The notes under the pieces are model-generated. The model was not told the origin of the DNA and did not search any database. It saw nothing but the letters and a program-made list of their open reading frames with translations. Positions 63,753 through 64,000 of a stretch of DNA of 64,000 bases are shown one piece after another. Within the stretch, counting starts at the first letter, position 1; each line of letters begins with the position of its first letter. Made by a program: the position numbers and the translations under genes. The DNA comes from an uncultured Pelagibacteraceae bacterium (GTDB lineage Bacteria > Pseudomonadota > Alphaproteobacteria > Pelagibacterales > Pelagibacteraceae), in contig CACFLX010000001.1 in assembly GCA_902567235.1 (NCBI GenBank), forward strand, positions 1 to 64,000, in the 5' to 3' direction.

Positions 63753-64000
63753 ATGCAAAAAGACGAAATTACTAATAACAAAAATATAAAATCTATTTCT
63801 CTGTATGATGAAATGAGCTCATCATACTTGTCTTATGCGATGAGCGTAATCATTAGTAGGGCGCTCCCAGATATAAGAGATGGATTAAAGCCAGTTCATA
63901 GAAGAATAATTTTTGCGATGCACAAGGGTGGTTTTGACTGGTCAAAACAATTTAGAAAATCTGCAAGAATAGTCGGAGATGTTATTGGTAAGTATCATCC
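63753..64000 (+). CDS. gyrA: DNA gyrase subunit A, N-terminal part (runs off the window)
   Basis: Not in the ORF track because it is cut by the window end. The ATG at 63753 opens [10 protein letters not shown], followed by [33 protein letters not shown] and [14 protein letters not shown], the N-terminal arm and start of the winged-helix region of type IIA topoisomerases. About 82 residues are present; the catalytic tyrosine is beyond the window. The ssb-gyrA neighbourhood favours GyrA over ParC. Confidence 0.88.
   Translation, partial: MQKDEITNNKNIKSISLYDEMSSSYLSYAMSVIISRALPDIRDGLKPVHRRIIFAMHKGGFDWSKQFRKSARIVGDVIGKYH

Noticed and set aside
1-64000. Genomic island, prophage or insertion sequence
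   Set aside because: No transposase, integrase, flanking repeats or clear composition break; tRNA genes are not followed by foreign-looking DNA.

Overview
The window reads as a piece of a SAR11-type (Pelagibacterales) alphaproteobacterial chromosome. It is strongly AT-rich. Genes are packed with TAATG and ATGA stop/start overlaps, intergenic gaps are tiny, and almost all genes are core metabolism. Several gene orders are typical of alphaproteobacteria: tpiA-secG-pyrG-kdsA-eno-ftsB-lipA, ntrYX-trkAH, dgt-argS-nagZ-scpAB-tatABC-serS, yajC-secDF and uvrA/ssb-gyrA. No rRNA, insertion sequence, prophage or CRISPR array is visible. Both window ends cut genes (a PpiD-type foldase on the left, gyrA on the right).

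Layout. 0-7.2 kb: an incomplete ppiD facing left, then a rightward core-metabolism run from tpiA to lipA and a COQ10-like gene. 7.2-9.3 kb: leftward ispDF-pgpA-pncC. 9.3-15.2 kb: the NtrY/NtrX two-component system followed by the TrkA/TrkH potassium transporter. 15.2-19.7 kb: tRNA-Arg and the aapJQMP amino-acid ABC transporter, whose leader can fold over its own ribosome binding site. 19.8-26.1 kb: an XRE regulator, tRNA-Asn and tRNA-Cys, valS, ilvD and manC. 26.1-41.1 kb: a phosphorus block. It starts with a lipid kinase and a PlcP/Agt-type lipid-renovation pair that diverge from a promoter region with two opposed Pho boxes. It continues with phoR, an unknown exported protein, pstS (three-unit Pho box and terminator), pstCAB-phoU-phoB, sixA, ppk and ppx. 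41.1-41.4 kb: the only gene-free stretch above 300 bp, with two strong hairpins. 41.4-46.7 kb: a lysine-rich small protein, a Nudix hydrolase, an arsenate reductase/aquaglyceroporin pair, then zur-znuBC diverging from znuA over two Zur boxes. 46.7-48.8 kb: an Ldh-family dehydrogenase, xth and erpA. 48.9-59.7 kb: dgt, argS, nagZ, scpAB, tatABC, serS, yajC and secDF. 59.7-64 kb: a PuuD-like membrane protein, uvrA, ssb and the start of gyrA.

How the genes work together. The phosphorus block is the most informative region. PhoR/PhoB would sense phosphate through PstSCAB-PhoU. The Pho boxes place both the high-affinity transporter and a phospholipid-to-glycolipid remodelling module (PlcP releases diacylglycerol, Agt glycosylates it) under the same control. 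Ppk and Ppx manage polyphosphate, and an arsenate detoxification pair sits about 2 kb further on. Replacement of membrane phospholipids under phosphate starvation has been published for SAR11 strains from phosphate-poor gyres, so the pathway is not new. The divergent Pho-controlled lipid kinase, the exported protein between phoR and pstS, and the promoter arrangement are the parts I would examine first. Other points are an NtrX without the sigma-54 contact motif, the aapJ leader, and the hairpin-bearing spacer at 41.1-41.4 kb. All functional calls come from reading motifs and gene order; no database search was possible.
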